A DNA stretch of 64,000 bases from Micromonospora halophytica (GCF_900090245.1 NZ_FMDN01000016.1:21099-85098); one strand, 5' to 3'. Shown: positions 24,920-33,773, counted from the first letter of the stretch. Numbers and translations: made by a program. Notes: a model not told the origin generated them from the sequence alone.

Positions 24920-26131
24920 GTGCGGATCACCTCGGCCCTCGTCGACCCGGCGCTGCTCGACCTTCCCTGGTCGACGCCGTTGGAGCAGTGGCCTGCGCAC
25001 CACCTGGTCGCGCTGCCGCAGGGCATCTCGCGGCACATCGTCCGCTTCGTCCGCCTCGGCGACTACGTGTACGCGTTCAAGGAGACTCGCGAGCGGATCG
25101 CCGAGCGGGAGTACGACCTGCTCCGGGCGCTGGAGCGGATCGACTTCCCGTCGGTGGAGGCGGTGGCGATCGTCGCCGACCGGCAGACCGAGGACGGGGA
25201 ACCCCTCGAGTCGGTGCTGATCACCCGGCACCTGCAGTTCTCGCTGCCGTACCGGGCGCTCTTCTCCCGTACGCTGCGCCCGGAGACCATGGGCCGGCTG
25301 CTCGACGCGCTGGCGGTGCTGCTGGTCCGGATGCACCTGACCGGCTTCTTCTGGGGCGACTGCTCGCTGTCGAACACGCTGTTCCGACGGGACGCGGGCG
25401 CCTTCGCCGCCTACCTGGTCGACGCGGAGACCGGGGCGCTGCACCACACCCTCTCCAACGGCCAGCGCGGCGAGGACCTGGAGATCGCCCGGGTCAACAT
25501 CTTCGGGGAGGCGCTGGACCTCCAGGCCGCCGGGCTGCTGCACGAGTCGATCGACCCGGAGGTGGTCTGCGAGGAGGTCGTGCAGCGCTACGAGCGGCTG
25601 TGGCACGAGATCACCTACGAGCAGGCGGTCGAGCGGGAGTCCCGGCACGACATCGAGGGCCGGATCCGCCGCCTCAACGAGATGGGCTTCGACGTCGCCG
25701 AGGTGGCGATGTCGACCGCCGACAACGGCCGCTACCTGGTTCGGCCCAAGGTGGTCGACGCCGGCTACCACACCCGGCGGCTGATCCGGCTGACCGGCCT
25801 GGACGCCGAGGAGAACCAGGCCCGCCGGCTGCTCAACGACCTGGACGCCTACCGGGTGGAGAGCGACCTGACCGACGAGCAGCAGGCGGCGCACCGGTGG
25901 TTGACCGAGGTCTTCGAACCGGTCGTCCGGGCGGTGCCGGCGCACCTGCGCCGCAAGCTGGAGCCGCAGGAGCTGTTCGCGCAGATCATCGAGCACAAGT
26001 GGCTGCTCTCCGAGCGCGCCGGCCGGGACGTCGGCATGGGGCCGGCGGTGCAGTCGTACCTGTCGGAGGTGCTGGTGCACCGCCCGGACGAGCAGGCCGT
26101 CCTCGGCGTCGAGGTCCCCACGGCCGGCTGA
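24920..26131 (+). CDS. DUF4032 protein with a kinase-like (Kdo/WaaP-type) region
   Basis: About 403 residues. The N-terminal part has kinase-like features: YAFKETRERIAEREYDLLRALE, LLVRMHLTGFFWGDCSLSNTLFRRD (the HxxGxxxGDCSLSN catalytic-loop equivalent), and YLVDAETGAL (DFG-equivalent). The C-terminal part (from about HDIEGRIRRLNEMGFDV) is the DUF4032 domain. No substrate is known for the family. GTG 24920 is chosen because it starts the conserved VRITSALVDP; an earlier in-frame start at 24845 looks unlikely. Confidence 0.82.
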   Translation: MRITSALVDPALLDLPWSTPLEQWPAHHLVALPQGISRHIVRFVRLGDYVYAFKETRERIAEREYDLLRALERIDFPSVEAVAIVADRQTEDGEPLESVLITRHLQFSLPYRALFSRTLRPETMGRLLDALAVLLVRMHLTGFFWGDCSLSNTLFRRDAGAFAAYLVDAETGALHHTLSNGQRGEDLEIARVNIFGEALDLQAAGLLHESIDPEVVCEEVVQRYERLWHEITYEQAVERESRHDIEGRIRRLNEMGFDVAEVAMSTADNGRYLVRPKVVDAGYHTRRLIRLTGLDAEENQARRLLNDLDAYRVESDLTDEQQAAHRWLTEVFEPVVRAVPAHLRRKLEPQELFAQIIEHKWLLSERAGRDVGMGPAVQSYLSEVLVHRPDEQAVLGVEVPTAG

Positions 26132-26259
26132 CCCGCCGGTGCCCGATCCCGTGGGCTGATGCGGTGCGCTGGGCCCCGCCAGTTACGACTCTCCGTAGTC
26201 GAGGGTCTCTGATTACTCGTGGTGACCGGGTCGCGGGGGTGGTGGTCCGGTGGTTACTT

Positions 26260-26384
26260 GCTTTGCTCTGCAGCCACCACCGCACCACTGCCCTGAGCTG
26301 GTGCTTCTGGTCGGGGTTCCGGTGCGGCGGTGCGGCGTCCACTGACAGGGCGTGACCGGCGCGTGGGTGTATGCAGAGCAAAGC
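26260..26384. repeat. 13-bp inverted repeat spanning 125 bases
   Basis: GCTTTGCTCTGCA (26260-26272) and TGCAGAGCAAAGC (26372-26384) are perfect inverted copies 99 bases apart. The interior is GC-rich with GGTGGT/ACCACC runs. There is no open frame or target duplication that I can identify. It looks like a small non-autonomous element or a structured RNA. Confidence 0.5.
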
Positions 26385-26440
26385 GTCCGCACATGAGGTG
26401 GGACGTCCGCGCGAACGGTACGCAGCGTGATTTCCGGGCA

Positions 26441-26540
26441 GGCTGCCCGTGCCGCCGCCCGGCTGCCGTGACGTGGCCCGGGCTGCCGTGCCGCCGGGCG
26501 GGCTGCCGTGCCGCCGGGCGGGCTGCCGTGCCGCAGCCCG
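26441..26540. repeat. Five-unit 20-base tandem repeat
   Basis: GGCTGCCGTGCCGCCGGGCG is repeated exactly at 26481-26500 and 26501-26520, with diverged units before (26441-26460, 26461-26480) and after (26521-26540). It lies just 3' of nagA on the other strand. Confidence 0.7.
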
Positions 26541-26560
26541 GGCCGGGGTCGCCGGCTCGG

Positions 26561-27670
26561 TCACTCCACCCAGGAGCCGCCGCGCATCACCCGCACCACG
26601 TTCAGGTCGTCATCGAGGACGACCAGGTCCGCGCGGAGGCCGACCTGGAGCGCGCCGACCTTGCCGCCGAGACCGATCGCCCGGGCGGGGGTGGTCGCCA
26701 CCATGCGGACCGCGTCGGCGATCGGGATGCCGGCGGTGACGGCGTGCCGCAGCGCCGCGTCCATGGTCAGCGTGCTGCCGGCGATCGCGCCGTCACGGGC
26801 CAGCCGGGCCACCCCGTCGGCGACGACGACGTCCTGGCCGCCCAGCTCGTACGCGCCGTCGGGCATGCCGGCGGCGGCCATCGCGTCGGTGATCAGGGCG
26901 GCCCGCTCCGGGCCGGCGCTCGAGGTGGCGAAGGTGAGCATGCCGTCGTGCAGGTGCACCCCGTCCGCGACCAGTTCGCAGACCACGTTCGGGGCGTCCA
27001 GCAGAGCCACCACCGGGCCCGGCTCGCGGTGGTGCACCGGCCGCATCCCGTTGAACAGGTGGGTGGCGACGCTCGCGCCGGCCGCCACGGCGGTGCGGGT
27101 CTCGTCGTACGTGGCGTCGGTGTGGCCGACGGCGGCGACCACCCCGTGCGAGGTGAGCAGCTTGATCGCGTCCAGCGCGCCGGCCCGCTCGGGGGCCAGG
27201 GTCACCATCCGGACCGCACCGCCGCCCAGCTCGATCAGCTCGGACAGCTCGTCGGTCGACGGGTCGCGCAGGTGGTCCGGGTTCTGCGCGCCGCACCGCG
27301 CCGCCGACAGGTACGGCCCTTCGAAGTGGACGCCGGCCAGCACCCCTTCGCGCACCAGCGGGGCGAAGGCCGCGGTGGCGTCGCGCATCAGCGGGAGCGG
27401 TGAGCTGACCAGGCTGGCCAGCAGGGTGGTGGTGCCGTGTCCCAGGTGGAACGCGGCGGCCTGCCGGGCGGAGCCGGCATCCCCGGTGGTGAAGGTGTGC
27501 CCGCCGCCGCCGTGGGTGTGCATGTCCACGAAGCCCGGCACGATCCAGTGCCCGTCCCGCTTCGCCGGGTACTCGGCCACCGCGGTGATCCGGTCGCCGT
27601 TGATCTCCACGCACCCCTGCCGGACCACGCCGGTCGGGGTCACCACCTTGCCGGTCACCCGCAGGGCCAT
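26561..27670 (-). CDS. nagA: N-acetylglucosamine-6-phosphate deacetylase
   Basis: 369 residues, amidohydrolase fold. VPGFVDMHTHGGGGHTF has the metal-site HxH; HFEGPYLSAARCGAQNP has the catalytic-site Glu; VAAVGHTDATYDETRTAV and ATHLFNGMRPVHHREPGPV give the remaining His ligands; ALITDAMAAAGMPDG carries the catalytic Asp. It converts GlcNAc-6-P to GlcN-6-P and acetate in the cytoplasm. Last gene of the SIS-ROK-nagA operon: two bases separate the kinase stop from the ATG, and the GGAG ribosome site lies in the end of the kinase gene. Confidence 0.93.
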   Translation of the reverse strand: MALRVTGKVVTPTGVVRQGCVEINGDRITAVAEYPAKRDGHWIVPGFVDMHTHGGGGHTFTTGDAGSARQAAAFHLGHGTTTLLASLVSSPLPLMRDATAAFAPLVREGVLAGVHFEGPYLSAARCGAQNPDHLRDPSTDELSELIELGGGAVRMVTLAPERAGALDAIKLLTSHGVVAAVGHTDATYDETRTAVAAGASVATHLFNGMRPVHHREPGPVVALLDAPNVVCELVADGVHLHDGMLTFATSSAGPERAALITDAMAAAGMPDGAYELGGQDVVVADGVARLARDGAIAGSTLTMDAALRHAVTAGIPIADAVRMVATTPARAIGLGGKVGALQVGLRADLVVLDDDLNVVRVMRGGSWVE

Positions 27671-27672
27671 TG

Positions 27673-28632
27673 TCACTCCAGACTGTCGAGGGCGAGCAGG
27701 GCGGCACCGAGGCAGCCCGCCTCGTCGCCGAGGGCCGCCGCGACCAGGCGCGGCTCCCGGTGGAAGGTGATCCGCTCCCGCAGCGCCGCGCGCAGCGGGT
27801 CGAACAGCCGCGCGCCGGCCCGGGCCAGCCCACCACCGATCACCATGGTCTCCACGTCGAAGAGCGCCTGGGCGGTGGCCAGGCCGTCGGCGAGCGCGTC
27901 GACAGCCTCCCGCCAGACCCGCCCGGCCAGTTCCTCCCCGGCCGCCGCCCGCTCGACCACCTCGGCGGCGGTGAACACCGCACCGGCCGGGGGTGGGACG
28001 GCCATGCGTGCCAGCTCGGTGTATCGGCGGCCGATCGCCGAGGCGGACGAGACCGCCTCCAGACAGCCGGGCCGCCCGCAGCCGCAGCGCGGGCCGCCGG
28101 GGCGTACCAGGATGTGGCCGAGTTCGCCGGCGGCGCCGTGCGCCCCGGCGGTGGCCGACCCACCGACCACATGGGCGGCGGCGATGCCGGTGCCGACGGC
28201 GACGAAGAGGACGTGCGCGACGTCGCGGCCCGCGCCGAGCCGGGTCTCGGCGAGCCCCCCGACACGCACGTCGTGGCCGAGCGCCGTGGGGAGCCCGAGC
28301 CGGGCGGCGGTCAGGTCCCGCAGCGGCACGTGCCGGAAGCCGATGTTGGACGACCAGACCGCCACCCCGGCGGCGTCGTCCACCAGCCCGGGCACGCCGA
28401 TGCCGCAGGCGATCGGGGTGAGCCCCTCGGCGCGGGCCCTGCCGGCCAGCCCTTCGGCCACGTCGAGGATGGTGTCGACCACGGCGGCGGGGCCGCGTTC
28501 CGCGCCGGTGGGGTGTCGTTCGGCGTGCGCGACCTCGCCGTCCGGGCGGACCAGGGCGCACTTCATCCCCGTGCCGCCGATGTCCAACGCGACGACGACC
28601 GGCCCACCGCGCTCGGCGGGGGCGTCGGTCAC
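27673..28632 (-). CDS. ROK-family sugar kinase
   Basis: 319 residues. VVALDIGGTGMKCALV is the ATP-phosphate motif; GIGVPGLVDDAAG, and the zinc motif CGCGRPGCLEA with upstream GELGHI, are diagnostic of ROK proteins; no DNA-binding N-terminus, so it is a kinase and not a repressor. Beside nagA and a SIS protein, GlcNAc or another amino sugar is the likely substrate. GTG 28632 overlaps the stop of the SIS gene (GTGA). Confidence 0.88.
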   Translation of the reverse strand: MTDAPAERGGPVVVALDIGGTGMKCALVRPDGEVAHAERHPTGAERGPAAVVDTILDVAEGLAGRARAEGLTPIACGIGVPGLVDDAAGVAVWSSNIGFRHVPLRDLTAARLGLPTALGHDVRVGGLAETRLGAGRDVAHVLFVAVGTGIAAAHVVGGSATAGAHGAAGELGHILVRPGGPRCGCGRPGCLEAVSSASAIGRRYTELARMAVPPPAGAVFTAAEVVERAAAGEELAGRVWREAVDALADGLATAQALFDVETMVIGGGLARAGARLFDPLRAALRERITFHREPRLVAAALGDEAGCLGAALLALDSLE

Positions 28633-29558
28633 GCGAGCACCACGGACCGGCTGAGGTGCCGGGGCGCGTCCGGGTCGAGGCCCCGGCTGGTGGCCAGCGC
28701 GACCGCGAAGCGCTGCGCCAGGATCAGGTCGGCCATCGGGTCGACCGGGGTACGGCCCGCCGCCCAACTGCCCAGCACCGTCCGGCAGCCGTGGTGCCGG
28801 CTGTGTACGAACGCGGCGCCGGTGGCCGCCACGTCCTCGGGCAGCCCGTCGGGCAGCTCGCCGAACGCCCAGACCAGCCGGCCGGGGCCGGCGATCGAGA
28901 TGGGGCCGTGCCGGTAGTCCATCGCCGGGTACGCCTCCGCCCAGAAGGTGGCCGCCTCCCGGCACTTCAGCGCGGCCTCCTGGGCCAGCCCGACCGTCCA
29001 GCCCCGGCCGAGGAAGGTGGCCTGCCCGATACTCGCCGGGTCGATCGGCAGCGGGGCCCGGACGGCCACCTCGGCGTCGGCGGCGAGCGCCTCGACGTTG
29101 TCGCCGAGGTGGGCGCGGAGCAGCGCCAGCGCCGTGGTGGCGAAGCGGGTCTGCACCACCGACCGCTCGTCGGCGAAGGGCATGGTCACCGCGGCGTCGG
29201 CCAGTGCGACGGCGGGGGAGTCGGGGTCACCGACGAGGACCGTGGTGGGCACCCGGCCGCGCAGCGCGGCGAGCAGGTCGATCACCTCGGTCGTGGTGCC
29301 GGAGCGGGTGATCGCGATCAGCCGGTCGTAGCGGCGGCCGGCGGGGAACTCGCTGGCCTGGAAGGCGTCCGTCTCGCCGTGGCCGGCGCGCTCGCGCAGC
29401 CCGGCGTACGCCATCGCCATGAACCAGGACGTGCCGCAGCCGACGACGGCGACCCGCTCGCCGGGGCGGGGCAGGTCGGCGGTGACGGCGCCGGCGAGCC
29501 GTGCCGCCTCCCGCCAGCAGTCGGGCTGGCTCGCGATCTCCGCGTCGACGTACGCCAT
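28629..29558 (-). CDS. SIS-domain protein, possible GlcN-6-P deaminase (NagB-II type)
   Basis: 309 residues with two SIS domains: RVAVVGCGTSWFMAMAYAGL and IAITRSGTTTEVIDLL in the first, FLGRGWTVGLAQEAALKCREAATFWAEAYPAMDYRHGPISI in the second, the latter matching the isomerase half of GlmS. No glutaminase domain is present. In this operon it would convert GlcN-6-P to fructose-6-P and ammonia, completing amino-sugar breakdown. AgaS-like isomerase is the alternative. GAGGAG precedes the ATG by five bases. Confidence 0.8.
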   Translation of the reverse strand: MAYVDAEIASQPDCWREAARLAGAVTADLPRPGERVAVVGCGTSWFMAMAYAGLRERAGHGETDAFQASEFPAGRRYDRLIAITRSGTTTEVIDLLAALRGRVPTTVLVGDPDSPAVALADAAVTMPFADERSVVQTRFATTALALLRAHLGDNVEALAADAEVAVRAPLPIDPASIGQATFLGRGWTVGLAQEAALKCREAATFWAEAYPAMDYRHGPISIAGPGRLVWAFGELPDGLPEDVAATGAAFVHSRHHGCRTVLGSWAAGRTPVDPMADLILAQRFAVALATSRGLDPDAPRHLSRSVVLA

Positions 29559-29610
29559 GAGAACTCCTCGTACGGGGAGGTGGTGCGCAATACGGCTCGT
29601 TACAGCCTAC

Positions 29611-29702
29611 TTTCGCGCGTCATTCTGCGCGTACGGGGGTGGCTGTGGCAACCGACACCCACATCGCGCAGGCCGAAGTTTTGCGCCCACGTAGTTTCGC
29701 GC
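29611..29702. promoter_or_regulatory. Three TTTYGCGC direct repeats, candidate DeoR operators
   Basis: TTTCGCGC (29611-29618), TTTTGCGC (29679-29686) and TTTCGCGC (29695-29702) lie in the 199-base gap between the amino-sugar operon and the divergent DeoR gene. DeoR-family repressors often bind such direct repeats; the 16-base step between the last two fits one and a half helical turns. Confidence 0.45.
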
Positions 29703-29757
29703 ACTACTGTGCACGCAATCAATCACCGTTCGTGCAGAGTCAACGGAGGCCCCCGCG

Positions 29758-30543
29758 GTGGACCGGTACGCCAGATGGAACGCTCTGCTCGAAATGCTGA
29801 CCGACAACGGCCGGGTCAGCGTCGAGGAGGCGGCCGGGCGGCTGGACGTCTCCCAGGCCACCATCCGGCGTGACTTCGACCAGCTCGCCCAGCAGCAGAT
29901 GATCACCCGGACCCGGGGTGGCGCGGTCGCCAACGGCGTCTCGTACGACCTGCCGCTGCGCTACAAGACCGCCAAGCACTCCGCCGAGAAGCAGCGGATC
30001 GGCGCGGCCGCCGCCGCGCTGGTCTCCCCGGGCACCGTGGTCGGCCTCAACGGTGGCACCACCAGCACCGAGGTGGCCCGTGCCCTGGCCGTCCGCCCCG
30101 ACCTGAACACCAGCGCCGAGGGCGCCCAGCTCACCGTGGTCACCAACGCCCTGAACATCGCCAACGAGCTGCTGGTCCGCTCGCGGATGAAGGTCGTGGT
30201 GGCCGGCGGCGTGGTGCGGCCGAAGTCGTTCGAGCTGGTCGGCCCGCTGGGTGGGGCGCTGCTGCGCGAGGTCACCCTGGACGTCGCCCTGCTCGGTGTG
30301 GACGCGGTCGACCCGCAGCTCGGCGCCGCCGCCCACCACGAGGGCGAGGCGGCGATGAACAACCTGATGGTGGCGCGGGCGAAGCGGGTCGTCATCATCG
30401 CGGACTCGTCCAAGCTGGGCGGGCACGCCTTCGCCCGGATCTGCCCGGTCGACCGGGTGGAGACGCTGGTGACCGACTCCGGCGCGTCCCCCGAGGTGGT
30501 CGAGGCGTTCCGGGCCGCCGGGGTCAACGTCATCTGCGCCTGA
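29758..30543 (+). CDS. DeoR/GlpR-family repressor
   Basis: 261 residues. The N-terminus (RWNALLEMLTDNGRVSVEEAAGRLDVSQATIRRDFDQLAQQQMITRTRGGAV) is the DeoR winged helix; the rest is the sugar-phosphate sensing domain, with GLNGGTTSTEVARAL, VTNALNIANELL and VVAGGVVRP motifs. It is divergent from the SIS-ROK-nagA operon and probably represses it until an amino-sugar phosphate binds. GTG start behind a GGAGG site. Confidence 0.9.
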   Translation: MDRYARWNALLEMLTDNGRVSVEEAAGRLDVSQATIRRDFDQLAQQQMITRTRGGAVANGVSYDLPLRYKTAKHSAEKQRIGAAAAALVSPGTVVGLNGGTTSTEVARALAVRPDLNTSAEGAQLTVVTNALNIANELLVRSRMKVVVAGGVVRPKSFELVGPLGGALLREVTLDVALLGVDAVDPQLGAAAHHEGEAAMNNLMVARAKRVVIIADSSKLGGHAFARICPVDRVETLVTDSGASPEVVEAFRAAGVNVICA

Positions 30544-30610
30544 CGCGGGCCGCCACGACGGCATTGCGCCGTCACTGAGGGTGGTCGAAAATCAGCCGAA
30601 TCGCCGATGC

Positions 30611-30645
30611 ATACCGGGTATTGCCGCCCGGCGCATACCGAGTAT
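30611..30645. promoter_or_regulatory. Paired ATACCGRGTAT palindromes before the ABC operon
   Basis: ATACCGGGTAT (30611-30621) and ATACCGAGTAT (30635-30645), centres 24 bases apart, each with an ATAC/GTAT inverted core. They sit 40-75 bases before the ABC ATPase start. The ATAC-GTAT core recalls PadR-type sites, but no PadR gene is in the window. Confidence 0.45.
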
Positions 30646-30686
30646 GGTGACCGTCGTCATCCAGCCACCATCGGGGGAGGCGCAGC

Positions 30687-31697
30687 TTGTCGGCTGTCCT
30701 GGAGATCGAAGGTCTACGTAAGACGTACAAGAGCCGCCGGCGGGGCACTCGCAACGCGCTGGACGGCTTCGACATGCGGGTCGAGGCGGGTCAGGTGCAC
30801 GGCTTCCTCGGCCCGAACGGGTCGGGCAAGACCACCACCCTGCGTACCCTGCTCGGCCTGATCCGGGCGGACGGCGGCCGGATGGCCGTCCTCGGGCACG
30901 AGGTGCCGGCCGCGCTGCCCACCGTGGCCGGGCAGATCGGGGCGATCGTGGAGAGCCCGCAGTTCTTCCCGCACTTCTCCGCGCGCGACACCCTCTCCCT
31001 GCTGGCCGGCGCCGGTGAGGTGCCGGCCACACGGGTGGACGAGGTGCTCGAACTGGTCGGGCTGCGGGACCGGGCCGGCGAGCGGGTCAAGACGTACTCG
31101 CTCGGCATGAAGCAGCGGCTCGCGGTCGCGTCCGCCCTGCTCAAGAACCCGAAACTGCTGATCCTCGACGAGCCGGCCAACGGCCTGGACCCGGGCGGCA
31201 TCCGGGAGATGCGCACCTTGATGCGTGACCTCGCCGCCTCCGGGATGACCGTGCTGCTCTCCAGCCACATCCTCGGCGAGATCCAGTTGATCTGCGACTC
31301 GGTCACCATCATCTCGCTGGGCCGCCGGGTCGCCTTCGGGCCGGTGGACCAGGTGCTCGCCGCGCACTCGCACGGCGCGGTACGGGTCCGACTGGACGCC
31401 GCCGAGGACCTGGCCGCCGCCGCCGCGGTGCTCGACCGGGCCGGCGTGCCGGTCACCCGACACCCCGACCACCTGATGCTCAGCGGCGTCGACAAGCCGG
31501 CCTCGGTCAGCCGGCTCCTCGCCGAGCACCACCTGTACGTCAGCGAGCTGGCCTCGGTCGCGGTGGACCTGGAGAGCGTCTTCCTCGAACTGACCAACAC
31601 CGCGCCGGTGCCGGGTCAGCACCGCCAGGTCGACGAGTCCGCGAAGGTCGGCGGGACGGGGCAGCCCGGCGTCGCCGGAGGGGGTTGGGGAGCATGA
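30687..31697 (+). CDS. ABC transporter ATP-binding protein
   Basis: 336 residues. Walker A GPNGSGKT, Q-loop in VESPQFF, signature YSLGMKQRLAVASALL, Walker B LLILDEPANGLDPGG, and H-loop SSHIL are all present. The C-terminal 110 residues are the DUF4162-like tail of drug/antibiotic exporters. TTG start behind GGGGAGG. The TGA overlaps the ATG of the permease gene (ATGA). Probable efflux of an unknown compound. Confidence 0.9.
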   Translation: MSAVLEIEGLRKTYKSRRRGTRNALDGFDMRVEAGQVHGFLGPNGSGKTTTLRTLLGLIRADGGRMAVLGHEVPAALPTVAGQIGAIVESPQFFPHFSARDTLSLLAGAGEVPATRVDEVLELVGLRDRAGERVKTYSLGMKQRLAVASALLKNPKLLILDEPANGLDPGGIREMRTLMRDLAASGMTVLLSSHILGEIQLICDSVTIISLGRRVAFGPVDQVLAAHSHGAVRVRLDAAEDLAAAAAVLDRAGVPVTRHPDHLMLSGVDKPASVSRLLAEHHLYVSELASVAVDLESVFLELTNTAPVPGQHRQVDESAKVGGTGQPGVAGGGWGA

Positions 31698-32707
31698 GTC
31701 TGTACGTCACCGAGCTGCGCCGGCTGGCAAAGCGCCGGCTGACCCGGATGCTGCTGGCCCTGCTCGTCGTCGGCCTGGCCGGCATCGCCACGGTCTTCGC
31801 CTTCTCCAGCCACAAGCTCTCGCCGGCTGTCGTGGCGCAGGCCCAGGCGGAGTCGGACGCGCAGTACCGACAGGCCGTCCAGGGCTGGCAGAAGTCGGTT
31901 GCCGAGTGCGAGGCAGCCCAGGCGCGCGGGGAGCAGACGGAGGAGCGGTACGGCCCGAACTGCGGTCGTGACTGGCAGCCGCAGCCGGAGATGTTCGATC
32001 CGACGTGGAACCTGCCGTACCAGTTCGACTTCCGGGCCGAGTTCGGCATCTTCGTGGCCGTCTTCGCCGGCGCTGTCGGGCTCTTCGCCTTCCTGGTCGG
32101 GGCGTCGTTCGTCGGAGCGGAGTGGAGCACCGGCGGGATGATGAACCTGCTGCTCTGGCGGCCGAGGCGGCTGGCCGTGCTCGGCACCAAGCTGGCCGCG
32201 GTGCTCACCACGCTCGTCGGCGTGACCGTGGTGCTCGGCGCGCTCTGGACGCTGGCCTTCTGGCTGATCGGCACCTGGCGGGGCACCACCGCCAGGGTCA
32301 CCGCCGGGGTCTGGCAGTCGGTGGGCCTCGACGGGCTACGCGCGCTGGCGCTGATCCTGGCGGTGGGCGCGGTCGCGTTCGCACTCGCCTCGATCGGCCG
32401 GCACACCGCGATGGCGCTGGGTGTCGCGGTCGGCCTCGGCGTCGTCAGCGAGATCGGCGTCCGGATCGGCACGGCGATCGCCGGCGTCCCGTTCGGCGAC
32501 CGGTACGTCCTCTCGACCTACGCGATGGCCTGGTTCCAGAAGCGGTGGAAGCTGGTGGACTACGACTCCTGCCAGTTCGTCCAGGGCGCGTGCGAGCCGA
32601 AGGAGATGTTCGTCACCTGGCAGCAGTCGGGTCTGCTCTTCGGGCTCGGTGCGGCCCTGGTGCTGACCGCCGCCTTCTGGCTGATGCGCCGACGGGACGT
32701 CGCCTGA
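31694..32707 (+). CDS. ABC transporter permease
   Basis: About 337 residues. One membrane helix at residues 16-35, a long extracellular segment (about 40-105), then five hydrophobic segments from residue 108. This is the ABC-2 type permease layout. Coupled to the ATPase gene by a 4-base overlap. A hairpin follows. Confidence 0.85.
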   Translation: MSLYVTELRRLAKRRLTRMLLALLVVGLAGIATVFAFSSHKLSPAVVAQAQAESDAQYRQAVQGWQKSVAECEAAQARGEQTEERYGPNCGRDWQPQPEMFDPTWNLPYQFDFRAEFGIFVAVFAGAVGLFAFLVGASFVGAEWSTGGMMNLLLWRPRRLAVLGTKLAAVLTTLVGVTVVLGALWTLAFWLIGTWRGTTARVTAGVWQSVGLDGLRALALILAVGAVAFALASIGRHTAMALGVAVGLGVVSEIGVRIGTAIAGVPFGDRYVLSTYAMAWFQKRWKLVDYDSCQFVQGACEPKEMFVTWQQSGLLFGLGAALVLTAAFWLMRRRDVA

Positions 32708-32739
32708 GTCGTGCCGCCGCCCGGCGGTGTACGTGGACG

Positions 32740-32768
32740 GGCCCGCGCCGATCCGGTCGGCGCGGGCC
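32740..32768. terminator. Terminator of the ABC operon
   Basis: GGCCCGCGCCGA (32740-32751), loop TCCGG, TCGGCGCGGGCC (32757-32768): perfect 12-bp arms. Confidence 0.7.
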
Positions 32769-32862
32769 TTCGTCCGCTGCGATCGTCGCCCGCCCTGGTT
32801 AGGCTGGGTGTCCCCCTCCGGTCGGCCTGCCCCACCGGACGTCCGCCCTGCTGAGGAGCGCC

Positions 32863-33318
32863 ATGCCCCCCGCCGACGCCGCCCCGGCCGCCGCCGACCG
32901 GTCCGAGCCGTCGGCGGGCCGGGCCGTTGCCGACGGGCGTACGGTCCCGCCGCCGCGTCCCGTCCCCCCGGTGGAGACCACCGGCTCCGCGTCGGAGGTC
33001 GCCGGGCCGGTGCCGGAGGACGTCCCGCCGGCCTCTCCCGCCGACGCGGTCGCGACCGGTGCGGAGCCCGACGGGGACGCTCGCGCCGACACGCTCACCG
33101 AGCGGGAGCAGCGGATCCTGGCCTTCGAACGGCAGTGGTGGCGGCACGCCGGGGCCAAGGAGCAGGCCATCCGGGACACCTTCGGCCTCTCCGCCACCCG
33201 CTACTACCAGCTGCTCAACGCCCTGCTGGACCGGCCCGCCGCGCTCGCCGCCGAGCCGGTGCTGGTCGGGCGGCTGCGCCGGCTGCGCTCGTCGCGGGCC
33301 CGCAACCGCCGTCGCTGA
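32863..33318 (+). CDS. DUF3263 protein with disordered Pro/Ala-rich N-terminus
   Basis: 151 residues. The last 70 (LTEREQRILAFERQWWRHAGAKEQAIRDTFGLSATRYYQLLNALLDRPAAL) match the actinobacterial DUF3263 helical domain, which looks like a DNA-binding helix bundle. The first 75 residues are low-complexity (Pro, Ala, Glu, Gly). Start ATG with GAGGAG upstream. Function not established. Confidence 0.8.
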   Translation: MPPADAAPAAADRSEPSAGRAVADGRTVPPPRPVPPVETTGSASEVAGPVPEDVPPASPADAVATGAEPDGDARADTLTEREQRILAFERQWWRHAGAKEQAIRDTFGLSATRYYQLLNALLDRPAALAAEPVLVGRLRRLRSSRARNRRR

Positions 33319-33531
33319 TCACTTCTCGTACGTGCGCAGGCCGTTGCCGAGGGCGAAGAAGGTCGGGGCCCACTCTCCGATGAAGATGCCCCAGCGGTCC
33401 GCCCGGGCGACTCCCGCGCGCTCCAGGTGCTTGGAGAGGAACCAGCTGGTGAAGGAGAGCCCGATGCTGACGAACCCCGCCAGGTACGCGTGCTCCGCCT
33501 TCAGCCCCGACTCGTGCAACCGTTCCAACAT
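33319..33531 (-). CDS. Small membrane protein of 70 residues
   Basis: ATG 33531 is preceded by GGGGGA five bases upstream. One hydrophobic stretch (about 16-32, YLAGFVSIGLSFTSWFL) and a second weaker one (WGIFIGEWAPTFFALG) suggest two membrane passes with a basic loop. It ends at 33319, one base from the end of the convergent DUF3263 gene. Family unnamed to me; role unknown. Confidence 0.7.
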   Translation of the reverse strand: MLERLHESGLKAEHAYLAGFVSIGLSFTSWFLSKHLERAGVARADRWGIFIGEWAPTFFALGNGLRTYEK

Positions 33532-33773
33532 GGCGATCCCCCTGTCGCGTCGTACGGCTCCCCTGGCGCGGCCGGGTCGTCCCGCCGCGTCGGCCCGGTG
33601 GTGACCCGGGACGCCGACCGTCTCTGACGCTACCGTCGGTGACGGTGGCGTACCGGTCGGTTTTCGCGATCCTGGGCGGGACGGTGCTTGCCGGACCGGG
33701 TGCGCCGAGCGGCGGCGGGCATGGCGCGCTCCGGGCCGGGTAGCCGGGCCGGAGCGAGGAGGGGAGTGGACAG

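Larger units (their letters stand above)
26132..26560. other. 429-base intergenic region rich in repeats
   Basis: No gene is supported here; the open frames lack ribosome sites and coding character. It holds the long inverted repeat 26260-26384 and the 20-base tandem repeat 26441-26540, described separately. Confidence 0.6.

Noticed and set aside
26441..26540. The 20-base repeat array as a CRISPR
   Set aside because: Units abut each other with no spacers, and there are no cas genes.
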